The notes below the pieces were generated by a model. That model saw nothing but the letters and a program-made list of their open reading frames with translations. It made no database searches and had not been told where the DNA came from. From Pseudoscleropodium purum (taxonomy: Eukaryota > Streptophyta > Bryopsida > Hypnales > Brachytheciaceae): a stretch of DNA of 64,000 nucleotides. Of this stretch, positions 45,761 to 57,242 are shown in pieces. Numbering within the stretch: position 1 is the first letter of the stretch; each line of letters starts with the position of its first letter. Where the stretch lies: the NCBI GenBank assembly GCA_963969395.1, contig OZ017795.1:40591063-40655062 (forward strand), in the 5' to 3' direction. The position numbers and the translations under genes are program-made.

Positions 45761-48700
45761 ATGGAGGAAGCCCGAGCGAGCTCCAACAGCAGCAGCAGCA
45801 GTAAAGTAGCAGTCGTTGCAACTGCTGCTGCCGTGTGTGTGGCCGCTGGAGCGATTATTTACACTCATCACTGGCATAGGCAGAAGCAGAAGCAGAAGCA
45901 GAAGCAGCTGCAATGGGATGATAAACCTCAGAAATGGTTTAAGCGCGTGTTGGCCGATAATTCCGATGATCCGTTTGAACATTTTCCCTCGCCTGTCACG
46001 GGTTCGTTTCATTTGAAACCCTAATTCCTTTCGTTCGGGTCTTGGAATTCTACTGTGAATCAGAATGATCGCGTTGCATCAGAGAAGTTTGAGTGGTTTA
46101 GGGTTTAGGGTTTAGGGCGTGGTAATGAAATTGGTTGTGTGCATTCCTTTTCACCGTTTCAGCACCTCATGTCTCCAGTCATTGGTTTGTTTCAACTGAA
46201 GCCCTAATTACTGTGAATGGAGTGTTCGGGTCTTGCAATTGTAGTGTGAATGTGAATAATCGCTTTGTATTCGGCGATCTTGAAGTACCTGATTTGTTAC
46301 TATTAGTATGATCACAATTTATTGCTCGTCAAACCTAAGGTGCCTTGGAGGACCGGAGAATCTTTGTGCATTGCGTAATGCAGAATGCTCCAATTTAAGG
46401 TGCCGCTATAGTCTTAGGGTGTAGGTAGTCCAGTCCAAGCATGTCACCTATCGAAAGCAATTGCATGGTCATAGGGTTCACACTGTGTTTAAGAGAAATT
46501 ATAGCCAGGAAGATTTTGTCTGTCTGAAATACTCAACTATTTTTGATTTTGACACTCCTGAGTTCTACTAGGTTTTATATAAATACCAATCTTGTTCTTC
46601 ATGTAATTTTATTTGTTTGTTAAGCCTGATACTTCTCTCTCTATGCTTCTTCTTTAGAATTTTGTTTCATCCTGGTGACAAGTCTCTGTGAGGATTTCTC
46701 TATTGATTTGATGCCATGGAGGCTCTAAATCTCTTTCTTGTTCAATCTCTCGCTATGTTTCCCCCACTATCCTGCCCTATCCTCTCAAGTGGTAGGAACA
46801 ATTGGGCTTACAGAAACTGAAGCACCTACTCCATTCATTTTTCTCTATTTGAATGATATGAATGGTGTTTGTGGTTTGTGGTTTAGGGTATGGTAATGAA
46901 AGAAGTTGTGTGCATTTCCGTAGGGTTGCAAGAGGGACATCCCTATGAAGATGTGATTCGAGCCCTTGCTGACAATCCGAAGCCGTCATTGGCACAGCAT
47001 TATGGCGACAATGTGATGCCGCCTGGCATGACTGGGCCTTGTGTTTGGGTGCAAACGAAGAATCAGCTGGAGGTACTTGTGGAGGTGCTCAAGGAGGAGA
47101 AACAAATTGGAGTGGACATTGAACATCACCATGTGCGCTCATTTCGTGGCTTCATATCTCTTGTTCAGGTATCATCCGTGACTGGACACTCCTTGATTTA
47201 TTGTCCAACATTACTTGGAATGGTTAATTGGGAGAATAACCCCTAAGTGCCGGTCTAGAAATAGAAAGTCTACTTAGGAAACTAATAATCGGCATTTGTA
47301 ACTTTCAGTACATGTTTCTATTCTTAAAAAAATGTAAGATATGATTTCTTCTTTTATTGATTTGTATTATTACCGTGAAGCTTCCTGTATAATTTATTTC
47401 GACTCCTAGTAATATGGTCTTTGGCAGTCGGACATTTTTTGTCATTTGGACATTTAGGAATTGATTGAAAATGTTACTTTGTAGGAGCATTGCTACCTTT
47501 TGATCACCGTGAATGTCAAGGAGGGATGCCAAATTCGCTTATATAAATTTGATGATGTATTGGAGTTGTTGACTAGAGACGTGATGTATTTTTCCGGGGA
47601 TTAAACAGATCTCGACTTATTCGACTGACTATCTGGTGGATGCAATTGCATTGCATGATGACATGTACCTTCTTCATCCGATATTTGCTAATCCATCTAT
47701 TTTAAAGGTATTGAGAGGTGATTATGTTGTCTTTTGAGAGCTCAAATGAAATTACAGCTATCTTTTGTTTCGTCTGCAATAATTTTGTTGATATGAATTG
47801 TTTTGGTCAGCCCATTTGACTTTTGAATTGGGGTATTGAATCTGTGCCACCTTTGTGCCTAGTTCGCAGGCTGTACTTACATTCGGTGCTGGGATTTGAC
47901 AGGTCTTCCATGGTGCGGATAGTGATAGTCTTTGGTTGCAGCGGGATTTTCACATCTATATCGTCAACTTGTTTGATACTGCTCGTGTGAGTGTTTCGTG
48001 ACTATGGTTTTTCGTTAAATACGAATATCCTTTTTGTGTACAGTTTATGTACAGTTGTTTCCATGACTTTCTAGAGCAGTCTCCTTGTCACTGTAGCTGC
48101 ACTGTTGTCGACAATTACTACTATTGCCTGTACTGTAATAGTTGCTTAATTCCTGCACTTTCACTCTTGGTCTCAAGATTTGAGGATTCGGGCCTAAGAA
48201 GATGTCAGAGAATCAGAGCATCTTAGATATTCTGATTCTTCTTTGAGTTAGCAGGTGGGCCTAAAGTGTTTGCAGCTCCTTTCAAGAATATTCTGTGCGC
48301 TAGTGTAGGGTACCTTTCAAGTAAAAATTCAAAGAAATTGTGTGTTTTGTATTGTGGTTCAGGCTTGCGATGTTCTAGGAAAGCCACAAAGATCTTTGGC
48401 ATATTTATTGCAGTTGTATTGTGGTGTGTCCACCGACAAAATTTTCCAGGTACTGGGAGAAGAGTCTTTATTTTCTACCATATTAGTTTTGTTTGTGTTT
48501 CAATGGATCTTTCATTCCAGCTTTCGTGAGAGTTGAACCTTTTCTGAAACAAGCAAGCATGATAATACTCACGGTGACCAGAGGGCAGACTGGCGAGTGC
48601 GGCCATTGCCGCCGGTGATGGAGCAGTATGCACGCACAGATGCGCATTACTTACTCTACATTGCTCAACGCATGCAAACCGAATTGAGTCAATCTTGTAA

Positions 48701-51592
48701 TACCCAATCCTCATAGTAGACCATTTCAATTCTGATATTTGAGAGGTTTTTAATGTTACCCATGTGAATTTATGCAGTGTTTCTGATTGTAAAGCATTTT
48801 GCATCAGATTGTCCATCAGTATTCATCAGAAACTATTGTCATTTTCATCTTAGAGGGTCCTGAACAGTACCCATGGTTATGATCAATTGATCACGGTGGT
48901 TGCATCCAGGTTACAATAAAATGAAAGTAAAAATCTGATTGTTTGTGTGCTTTCTACTACGGGTGTTTCTCCTTGCAGCAAAGAATGGCAATGGTGGAAC
49001 ATGCAATGACGAACTTTTATTGGAGGTTCTACGTCGGTCAAATACAGTTTGTTTGCAACTCTATCAGAAAGGAGTTGGGGTTTCCTCATCTACAGCGGTG
49101 GCATCCATATTTGATCGATTGTATAATAGCTCAAACTCTATAATGCGAAGCGAGGTTGGCAATGTGCTCCTGTTTGATGCATAGTGTGACTGACACCAAT
49201 CAGGATATATTTATCATTCACATCTTCCTATGAATTTATGAAACCCCCGAAGATAATTGATTATTTTTTTGTACAGGAGGATGGTTTTTTACAGAGGTTG
49301 GTCCAGAGACTTGTTGAATGGAGGGAGGAATTGGTGAGTATCGATCCATACTTCCACACTTTCATTTCTGCTAAGCTAGAAATGTCTCACTCCGAAGCCC
49401 TGTGCAAGTCCTGAGAATTGGGCATCGAGGTTTTGGGTGCAGGCTCGCACAGAAGATGAAAGCTTGCGTTTTGTGATGTCTGATGCAGCTCTGCTTGCAT
49501 TGGCTAAAGAGAGACCTCTCACTGAGGAATCCATCTTCAGTACAATCAGGGCTGCTGATGAATTGTCACGAGCATCAGAGACAGCAGTACCAGGATTGCC
49601 TCCCGTACCATCGCCATCACCAGTTGTGCAGGATCATGTTGCACTTCTTTGTGATTTGCTGTGGGATTTTGCCCAAGACCCCAAAGATGATGTGAAGTCC
49701 AGCCCAAATACAAGAAACTCTGCTGATTCCCTTTATGGGAGAATCCTCGGTATGCTGGGCATTCCTTCAACGTGGATCTTTCGAACTTATATGACCGGCT
49801 CAAATGGAAAGGATGAGAAGTTTGATGGAACCAAAGGACAAGAGAGTTGGGTGCGCAGAACCATTCCCAGGAAATGGCGCCTCGGTAATGCCGAGCAGGC
49901 ACGTTTGCAGTTTGTGAAGAAGTTTTCTTGCAAGGCACCAGTTTATCACAACTGTCGTATATATTCGGGTGATGGCCGCCTTCTCTGCTTTTGTGACCGT
50001 AAAAAACTCGAATGGTCAGTGGATTAATTCCTTTTTCCATATATCTCAGTACTTTTGTTCAGATATATGATATGGGTTTGTGTGTGTAACTGGTTGTATT
50101 TCATGACCAGAGTGTTATGTTTGTTACCAGGTACATAAAACGGGGTTTGGCAGAGGACCTGAAGGAGGAACCTCCAGCCATACGGTTGCTGTTTGAACCC
50201 AAAGGACGACCTGAGGATGAGAACAATCAGTTTTATATATCGCGCAAAAGTAACCGCTGTGTGGGCTGTGGGGAAAGTAGTCACTACCTTCGGTACCGGA
50301 TTATACCCTCATGTTATCGTCAGCATTTTCCAGAGCATCTAAAGAGTCATCGGTCGCATGATATTGTGCTCCTTTGTGTGGACTGCCACGAAGTTGCGCA
50401 CAAGGCTGCAGAGAAACATAAGCGCGAAATCGTTCTTCAGTTTGGGGTTCCTCTCTTTGCCCAAAGGGTGGTTGATTCAGGTAACGAAGCTGCCGGTGAA
50501 AACGAAGTCTCTTTTGTGGCGGAAGGAGATTCAGGCGGTGTCTCGCCCTTGCAACTCCGAACTGCTGCTATGGCCCTCACTCGTCATGGGCCAACAATGC
50601 CTGTGGATCGCCGGAAGCAGCTGGAGGAGGTAGTTATTTATCGCGACTCCTTTTTTGTTCCTCCGTGCAAGTAGAGTATGTGCAGCCCCCCTCTAGCCTG
50701 AAATTAAATCCTTAATGGTGGAAATTGAGTCTCACGTTTGTTTTAAGTGTCAGGAAATTAAGTTGCCGAAATTAACGCGTTCGTATTTCTGCAGGTTCTA
50801 AAAACATATTATGGTGGCAGGGATATTACCCCAGAGGATTTGAAAGCAGCTCTTATAGTTGGAATGGGCCCTCGTGAGCATCGCCGTCTTATGAAGAAGA
50901 GATTTTTGAGGCAACAACGTTCAAGCGATTCTAGTAAGAACGAAAACCTCAGCATCACTGATGCCAGAACGGTAAGATCGGGACAATGCAGCTCACAGAC
51001 ATCAGATGGCGACATTGCGCAGGTCGTCTCGGAGCTTAAAACTTGTATCTTAAATCGGGGAGACGATCATGGTACACCCCCGGCGCCCTCTGAGGTGGAC
51101 CTGGCGGAGAAAAACAATGTACCGTATGACGACCATAACGCGGATGTCTCAGGTAGTGATGAGGATACCAAGTCCTCAGCTGTTTCTGTTGAACAAACTA
51201 CACGCAAGCATTCCAGGAGGTCGATCAACAAGGAATCTCTCCTTGGCCATGGTCCTCATGGCAAGCAGGTGGTGGACATGATCATCGAGAAGGAAGGGGA
51301 TGAAGGCATCCGTCATTTTTGTCAAGTTTGGAGGGCAGTGTTTGTGGATGCTTTGCAACCGGCATTCCTTCCACCCGGATGGGACGTTACTCACAGGTCT
51401 GCATGCATCCCTGTCTTCCGTGATATTCCTCATGTTTGATCGTTTGGTTTTGAGATGATTCCAAGCATGCTTAATATATTTGATTGTCGATTGAACGGAA
51501 TTTAAGTCGATCAAAGGATCTGCTGCAGTGGGCGTCGAGAATTTGGCGAGTTTAGTGTGTACAACCCAGAAAAGCAACTGGAGCAGCATTGA
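45761..51592 (+). CDS. RRP6L3: Membrane-anchored DEDDy 3'-5' exonuclease, EXD2 / RRP6-like 3 type
   Basis: Twelve coding exons: 45761-46001, 46924-47168, 47609-47707, 47903-47986, 48363-48449, 48582-48696, 48979-49154, 49277-49333, 49443-50014, 50131-50629, 50795-51396, 51529-51592; 946 residues with all phases matching. A hydrophobic segment at about 16-34 predicts an N-terminal anchor, as in animal EXD2. The RNase D-type exonuclease has exo I VDIEHH (D145, E147), exo [12 protein letters not shown] and exo [13 protein letters not shown] (Y268, D272), so DEDDy catalysis looks intact. An HRDC-like stretch follows (about 350-410). Then comes a zinc/HNH-like region with CVGC (602-605) and [10 protein letters not shown] (C641, C644). 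The end is GWDVTH, then [12 protein letters not shown]. The family degrades or processes RNA or DNA ends; the plant substrate is unclear. The start ATG follows a short upstream ATG frame at 45741. The symbol is from recalled similarity to Arabidopsis RRP6L3. Confidence 0.88.
46097..46117 (+). repeat. Three TTTAGGG telobox units in exonuclease intron 1
   Basis: Exact (TTTAGGG)3 inside intron 1, 96 bp after exon 1. It could be a regulatory telobox or an interstitial telomeric repeat. Nearby blocks are duplicated within the same intron. Confidence 0.8.
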
Positions 51593-52423
51593 AGTCTTTG
51601 GGAGGGATCCCCAACTATTCCATCTGGAGTTCAGTTTCCAATGTGTGCAAGTGGTACTCTACCTTCATCATCAGTGACGTTTTTTTTGCTGTAGTGATTA
51701 TTTTGGTTTGCAGGCTTTGTCTTTGATTGCCTACTACTGAAAGCTATGATACCAAGGCACAGCTGTTTTGGCTTTGGCAATGCAGACCTTGTGGCCTTCC
51801 CAGGCAAGCACCGTTTGTGAAGTTAACTAGAGCTGAATGCAAGGTTCAGGGTTACTGATGACTGAAGATTAGGTATTTACCAGCATCGATCGTCATACTC
51901 TTGGCTCAGATAAACTGAAGTTAGGCTGGGGCTGATGCTGTAGCTTGTGAAGAATTATTCAAATCTCAGGCTAGATGGTTTGTTAGCTTGATTTACGGTG
52001 CCTCTCTATCCCTTACGTTTACCAGATGCACTCGCCATTGTATCTTGACTTTTTAAGTTTTAATCGACTGGTTTGACAACATTGTCTGAAGCATTCTACA
52101 ACGATTACACCAAATGTGGTGAACCGCACCACATTACACCAAATGTATTCACAAGAATTTCCAATCTTCATTTTCCGTGTAATTTGCTGTGTCAAAGTAC
52201 TTTTTGAAAGAATTATGAGGGACTAGGACTAAGTATATTAACATCTTTAGTTGTTTGTAATCAGATATTTCTTGGAAGTTATAACAGGGAGGTGCTGTGG
52301 GTGCATGGGATTCTTGCAGCTAGGCCAGTGGCAATGCAGATGAGTTGCAAAATTTCAATTAGTCCTAATGGAAAATTATCCTTCTGTCCTCTAAAGTTAC
52401 CATCCGAAAGCACTCCACACGCA
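51593..52423. other. 3' UTR of the exonuclease gene and intergenic DNA
   Basis: No further coding exon recognised after the TGA at 51590-51592. Non-repetitive sequence up to the TTAA element. Confidence 0.5.
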
Positions 52424-52936
52424 TTAACCCCTCATCGCCAAAAGTGTCCTCACATAGTTTCAATTCCAATTCAAAGTGTTGTAACTTTTGCATCCAATGT
52501 CTGAATTTAATAAAACTTGTTGGGAAATTTGTGCTGTCTTCTAGTGTAGTAAAATTTTTGGAAGCCAAATGGAGTTTACATGTTCAATTTGAGTTCACCA
52601 AACTACATTTGATGGTTGCAACTTTGAAGACTTGTATCTCCTTCATACAATGAGTTTTCAATAAAATTTGTTGGGTTATGTTCCCCTTTAAGTCTAGTTA
52701 TTGTGGTAAAATTTTCATGTCAATCCAAGTTGTTTTGAATGTTTGGGAGCAATTTGAAGTTCAAAATCTAAACATTTTTGAACTACAGTGAACTTTGGTG
52801 GCCTGTTTCTTCTTTATAAAGTGTTTGTTTCCAAATTTTTTTTGAATGTTCTATAATGTAGTGACATTTAGATCTATAACACTTCAAAAGCAATGATGTT
52901 TTTGAACCCAAAAGGCCTTAGGCTTTGAGGATTTAA
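52424..52936. mobile_element. Non-autonomous TTAA-type element (~0.5 kb)
   Basis: The left end reads TTAACCCCTCATCGCCAAAA. The right end inverts to TTAAATCCTCAAAGCCTAAG. The TTAA is present on both sides but the termini are diverged. Noncoding. Confidence 0.5.
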
Positions 52937-53114
52937 CCATGTAAGAACACCATGGATGTTCTTTTTTCTTTTGAATGACTACACCTAAGTCTATATAATG
53001 GAAGAAAACTTTTTTCATCCAATTTTTTTGGAAGTTGCTTGAATACATTTTTAATGAGTAGTATTGCAAATCCCCTTATTATGGTATTAATGACTTTTCT
53101 AAAGAAGAAGAAGT

Positions 53115-54172
53115 TCAATCCCTAAATCCCCCTTCTAGTATATTTTTGCCATTTCTTGCTATTTACTCTTGATGAAAATTTTAGCTATAAAAAAGATATT
53201 TTTTTAATGAGTTCAACTAATGAAAGGAAGTTTATCAAGTAGAATTTCTAATCCAATTGAAAATTTTGAAAAATTCATAAATTTCAACATTTTATAGTAA
53301 TACAAACTTTGGACCTATAATCATGGTCTGTTGATTGTCTAATTTTAAAGTGATATGGTAACTTTGGTGCATACTATGATGTTATGCACTATAATATATA
53401 TTTGTGCTCAAAATTTTAGATACTTTGAGTACATTTGATATTTGACATTAATTTTCTACACTTTTTTCTTAAGAAATTCAAAATTTCAAAATTTTATGAC
53501 TTGTAGAAGATATATGACTTCATCTCTTAAAATTAAATATAGAAATTTCCATTCATATCTAATTGCAAAATGATAGCAATAGAGGATATTGAAGCTTGAA
53601 ATAAGTAGTTATGGGCTCGTCCTTTAATGATGCTACAACCATTTTTGGATCAATGAATGACAAAGAATCCTCAAATGAAAAATAAAAATGCTCATCCTTT
53701 GAATTTTGTATGAAAAGGGGAAGTTGTACACAATAGTTTGACTTTCAATGAGTGCTCTTGAATTTCTTTAAGCCAATGATTCCCTAGTAAAAGAAGGGAT
53801 GATTTCTATAATCTGGAAAGGACAAGACATATCACCAAGGTACTTTGCCAAAAATGATTTGATTTATGAACATTGAATAGGTGTATATTTCATTTCTATA
53901 GTAATCTAGAAAGTCATCCATTAACCACTTCCTATCTTCTACAAGCATTTCAAGTTTAACTCTTCACCCTTAAACTATAAAACTACATATCATACAATAA
54001 CTTCATAACCATGTAGTCAAAAGTTATGAAAATTTTTTGGCTTGAAAAAGAAAAACTTAGTCCCCATGTTGTATAAAAATTTCAAAGAACAAAAATGTAA
54101 ATCCCATTCATAGTGAACTACTCCAAATTGCAATGTTGCCAAAAAATGCAACTTGTGTCCTTTAGGGGTTAA
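53115..54172. mobile_element. Non-autonomous TTAA-type element (~1.06 kb)
   Basis: The right end GTCCTTTAGGGGTTAA is intact. The left end is TCAATCCCTAAATCCC, with the TTAA mutated to TCAA. The left half is homologous in reverse to 40940-41640, and the last ~180 bp match the right ends at 6290-6474, 11160-11353 and 13060-13244. No coding capacity. Confidence 0.65.
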
Positions 54173-54656
54173 ATAGCATTGCCAACCCCTAAAGGTTATG
54201 AGAGAACTAAACTTGTTGAGCAAAGAACATTCAACAAGAGCTTGGCCAATCTATATTGTTTCTTTCTTTCTCCTTGAGGAACATCCAATGAGGCATATAT
54301 TATAATTTGAAATCTCTTTGTTGCAATCTCTTTGGTAGTGTCGAGGATTAGAGTAAGGACGAATCTTTGAGAGTTTTCGTGATCAGTTCATACAAAACAG
54401 TCGCTGAAAAAATGCCATGCCATGCCATGCTAGTGGTATTATTGTAGAGCTACAATCATCTTATCAGTAACACAAAGAGTTCTTCCTCCTGCAGTGCTCC
54501 AACCAATAAATACTGGCCATGATTGTAGACTATTTCATATTCTTGTGACATACCGGTAGTTCTCAAACTAGAAGATCCGGAAAAACTGAACATTTATGTT
54601 CCAGTATCACGTATATATTTACATCATAAGCAAGTAATGGATCTAGAGTCCGGTCC
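54173..54656. other. Intergenic DNA, 3' flank of the secreted-protein gene
   Basis: It begins with a partial TTAA-type terminus (CAACCCCTAAAGG near 54184). Otherwise I see nothing; it probably includes the 3' UTR of the minus-strand gene ending at 54657. Confidence 0.45.
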
Positions 54657-56851
54657 CTAATGAGTTGAAGTGCCTCTCACTTTTGCTAGTCTTTCAGCCT
54701 TGGATTGCCTGCAATGTAAAATAGCAACAGGTTCAACTCATAGCACACATGATGTCGAGCGCAGAAGGTTAAGTGAAGGAATCTAAAATGCGATGTGATA
54801 ATCCACTACTTCCTTATTACTCGGCTTCTATGAAATTTCCAAGAAATTTGGTTGAGAGACAATAAAATTCCCTGTCCACCAGATGAAGTGATGGACTACA
54901 AAAAATAGAGACTCCAAAGAACTGGTGCGAAATGACATTACCCGCGGATGCAAGCTTTGAATTGTCGACCTCTTCTCAAATCAACCTCCCCTTCCTCTAG
55001 CTGCATCAAAAATATGACCAACAGTGCCAACGCTTAACATCAACATCCATCAATCGTTGTGAACTTGCTCCATCCAAAACTCATAACCCGTACACAATCC
55101 AAGCGCTGGCCACAAAGCAAAATAAAATAAAATAAAATTGCACAATAGAAGAAAATTTTGCAGATTTGGTCCGCGAGTGTTATTCAAATCCCCAGTAGTT
55201 GACCACCCATGAGTCAAAAAGCCATACAATCGAAAAATAAAGCAAAATTGCACATTAGAAGAAAACTCTTGGATTTGGTCCATGAGTTCCATTCAAATCC
55301 CAAGTAGGTGACCGTCCATGTGTCAAAAAGTCGTACAAGATTTAGAATCTATGCTAGCAATGTATGTTTTGTCATGTATTGTCATGTCGTGCATGTATCA
55401 TCATGCAAATCCAAAGTTCTCCAAGTGTTGTGCACTAGTGAATACAGGGGATTTAAGAGTCTTGGAGGCCAAATGAATATGGATTACTTTGAGTGTCATG
55501 CAAGGGAGACTCAAGTGTGAGACATAGAGGTTAAAATGAAATGCGAAAGCTTGATGCAACGCTATCAGAAAACCTCAAAAATAAGACGCTACAGATTCCC
55601 TAGCCACAAAAATATCGCTACCTCGACAAAGAATTCTGACCGCTTTACATTACAAAATGATTGTTTCAACAGACTTCAATAGCAAATCAGTGGCAGCAAT
55701 ATCGAAGGAAGAAAACTGCTTACAGGGTCAACGCCGTAGACCGAGTCGTAGCAGGGAGAGGAAACACACGCTAAAGCACAATTCTCCTTGTCAATTGCTG
55801 ACGCTTTGCAAGCCTCGCCCCAAAGTCCACTGCCACAGGCAATTGTCGCTATCATAAAATACCGACAGGCAATTTCACAATTGCCCACTGACATCGTCAG
55901 TACTTATTGCAGTGAGGAGCACAAAATTTTTGATTCTACAGACAATGAACTCAATTTTGAATGCGGACACGAGTGCATGACAAGCAAGGACTACAGCTGC
56001 AAATGACGACTATCTCATACTTGTCGATGTCTTGATAGCACTGCACCTTCCGTTCTGCTAATTCCCTATCCTGCACAGAAACCGCAAAAGCACTTACGCT
56101 CAACACGAATCCGTTCCACTTCCACACCCAAACCCTAAACCCTAACCCTAAACCCTAAACCGTATACCAGAATTAAGGCCGAGGTGATCCGAGATGATGT
56201 AATCAACAGTTGCCCTCAAGATTTTTGTGCTCAATTAATAGCCAATTGTTTTGAGTGATATCTTGTCGAAAAGTCACCTGAAAATGCACTTTGACAGAGC
56301 AATAATACAACTCCGAACTCATAATATCGAGATCACAGCAAGCGATTGAAGGTGAGCAACTAATATTAAACCTGACTACACAGAGAGCCAACAAGCTGTT
56401 CAATGTTTGAGATTTTTTGCAGCTTTCTCGTCAAATCTTGTGACTGAGAGCTTGTTAACAACCTATGAACGATGCACTTCTGACAAGCCATCACCCGTGT
56501 TCTGATTACTGAAACTGCAACAACCAATTGAAGTTCGCAGCCTAGGGTTTCAAACCACATTAGCCAGTCTGTTATATCCGCAGTTCCTAAGCAAGCACAT
56601 CATGGACCAAAGCCAATCTCCCCAAACCCACAACACGAATCCGTTCTATGTCCACTCGGAAACGCAAAACGCTTACTACAATTACGAATCAAACGTCAAC
56701 TACAGTTCCAAACAACACACAACAGCCAAAAGAAATGAGAATTGAGAAAACAAGTACCGACCGACGTGCGCATGTTGTAAACCGTGTCGACAGCCGCATC
56801 GACGGAACACAAGCAGAGAGACAACAGCACCACGATCACCACAGGCGCCAT
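54657..56851 (-). CDS. Small secreted Cys-rich protein, apparent frameshift in exon 3
   Basis: Proposed exons (minus): 56851-56758, 55848-55724, 55001-54942, 54708-54657. The start MAPVVIVVLLSLCLCSVDAA is a clear signal peptide. VYNMRTSV follows, then the Cys-rich core SGLWGEACKASAIDKENC and LACVSSPCYDSVYGVDP, and LEEGEVDLRRGRQF. This is the pattern of a conserved plant secreted protein family of unknown function (DUF4787-like, from memory). In exon 3 the conserved continuation (FKACIRG) is in a different frame from LEEGEVD: one T too many near 54960. Exon 4 (QSKAERLAKVRG) fits the shifted frame. Read literally, the protein ends with a changed tail and loses its sixth core Cys. This may be a real lesion, an assembly error or a diverged end. 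Intron 1 has CCCTAAA repeats and intron 2 a tandem duplication. Confidence 0.65.
55128..55340. repeat. Two-copy tandem repeat (~105 bp) in intron 2 of the secreted-protein gene
   Basis: Copies at about 55128-55231 and 55233-55340 share AAAATTGCACA, GATTTGGTCC, ATTCAAATCCC and GTCAAAAAG blocks in order. An (AAAAT)n run precedes the first copy. Confidence 0.75.
56127..56162 (-). repeat. Telomere-like CCCTAAA tract
   Basis: About five CCCTAAA units, one shortened to CCCTAA, in intron 1 of the secreted-protein gene. This is either an interstitial telomeric repeat or a telobox cluster. Confidence 0.8.
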
Positions 56852-57242
56852 GGCCAAACCTCTCGGCAGCCCACAAAAACAACAGACAACAGACACTCAC
56901 CTCCTGCTAAAGTGCCAAATGATACCCTCACCCACAGCCGGGTATAGGGTTTATCCACCCCAGATAAACCCCAGGGTTTAAGCGAGGTTTTGCAATCCAA
57001 TTTGTGGTTGGTTTGTATAGCTATTTGGGCGCAGAGACTAGGCTTACAGATTGACATTTCAGGGTTAGTTCGTGTAGTTTGTTGTGCGAAGAGACGGCGC
57101 TTGCGGATTAACATTTGAACTGTGATGGGGATGGGGACGGGATTGAATTCTAGCGGTGTCATAACACGGTTATGTGGGGCACTCGAGTTTTGACCCACAG
57201 CGCCGTCAATTTGTAAAAACCAAAGCCCGTTTGGACCACTAA
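56852..57242. promoter_or_regulatory. Shared bidirectional promoter of secreted-protein and RUS genes
   Basis: 391 bp lie between the divergent starts at 56851 (minus) and 57243 (plus). No TATA box stands out. The promoter role is inferred from the head-to-head arrangement. Confidence 0.45.

Noticed and set aside
45298..45786. 162-codon minus-strand frame upstream of the exonuclease gene
   Set aside because: It overlaps the exonuclease start on the opposite strand and shows no recognisable protein feature.
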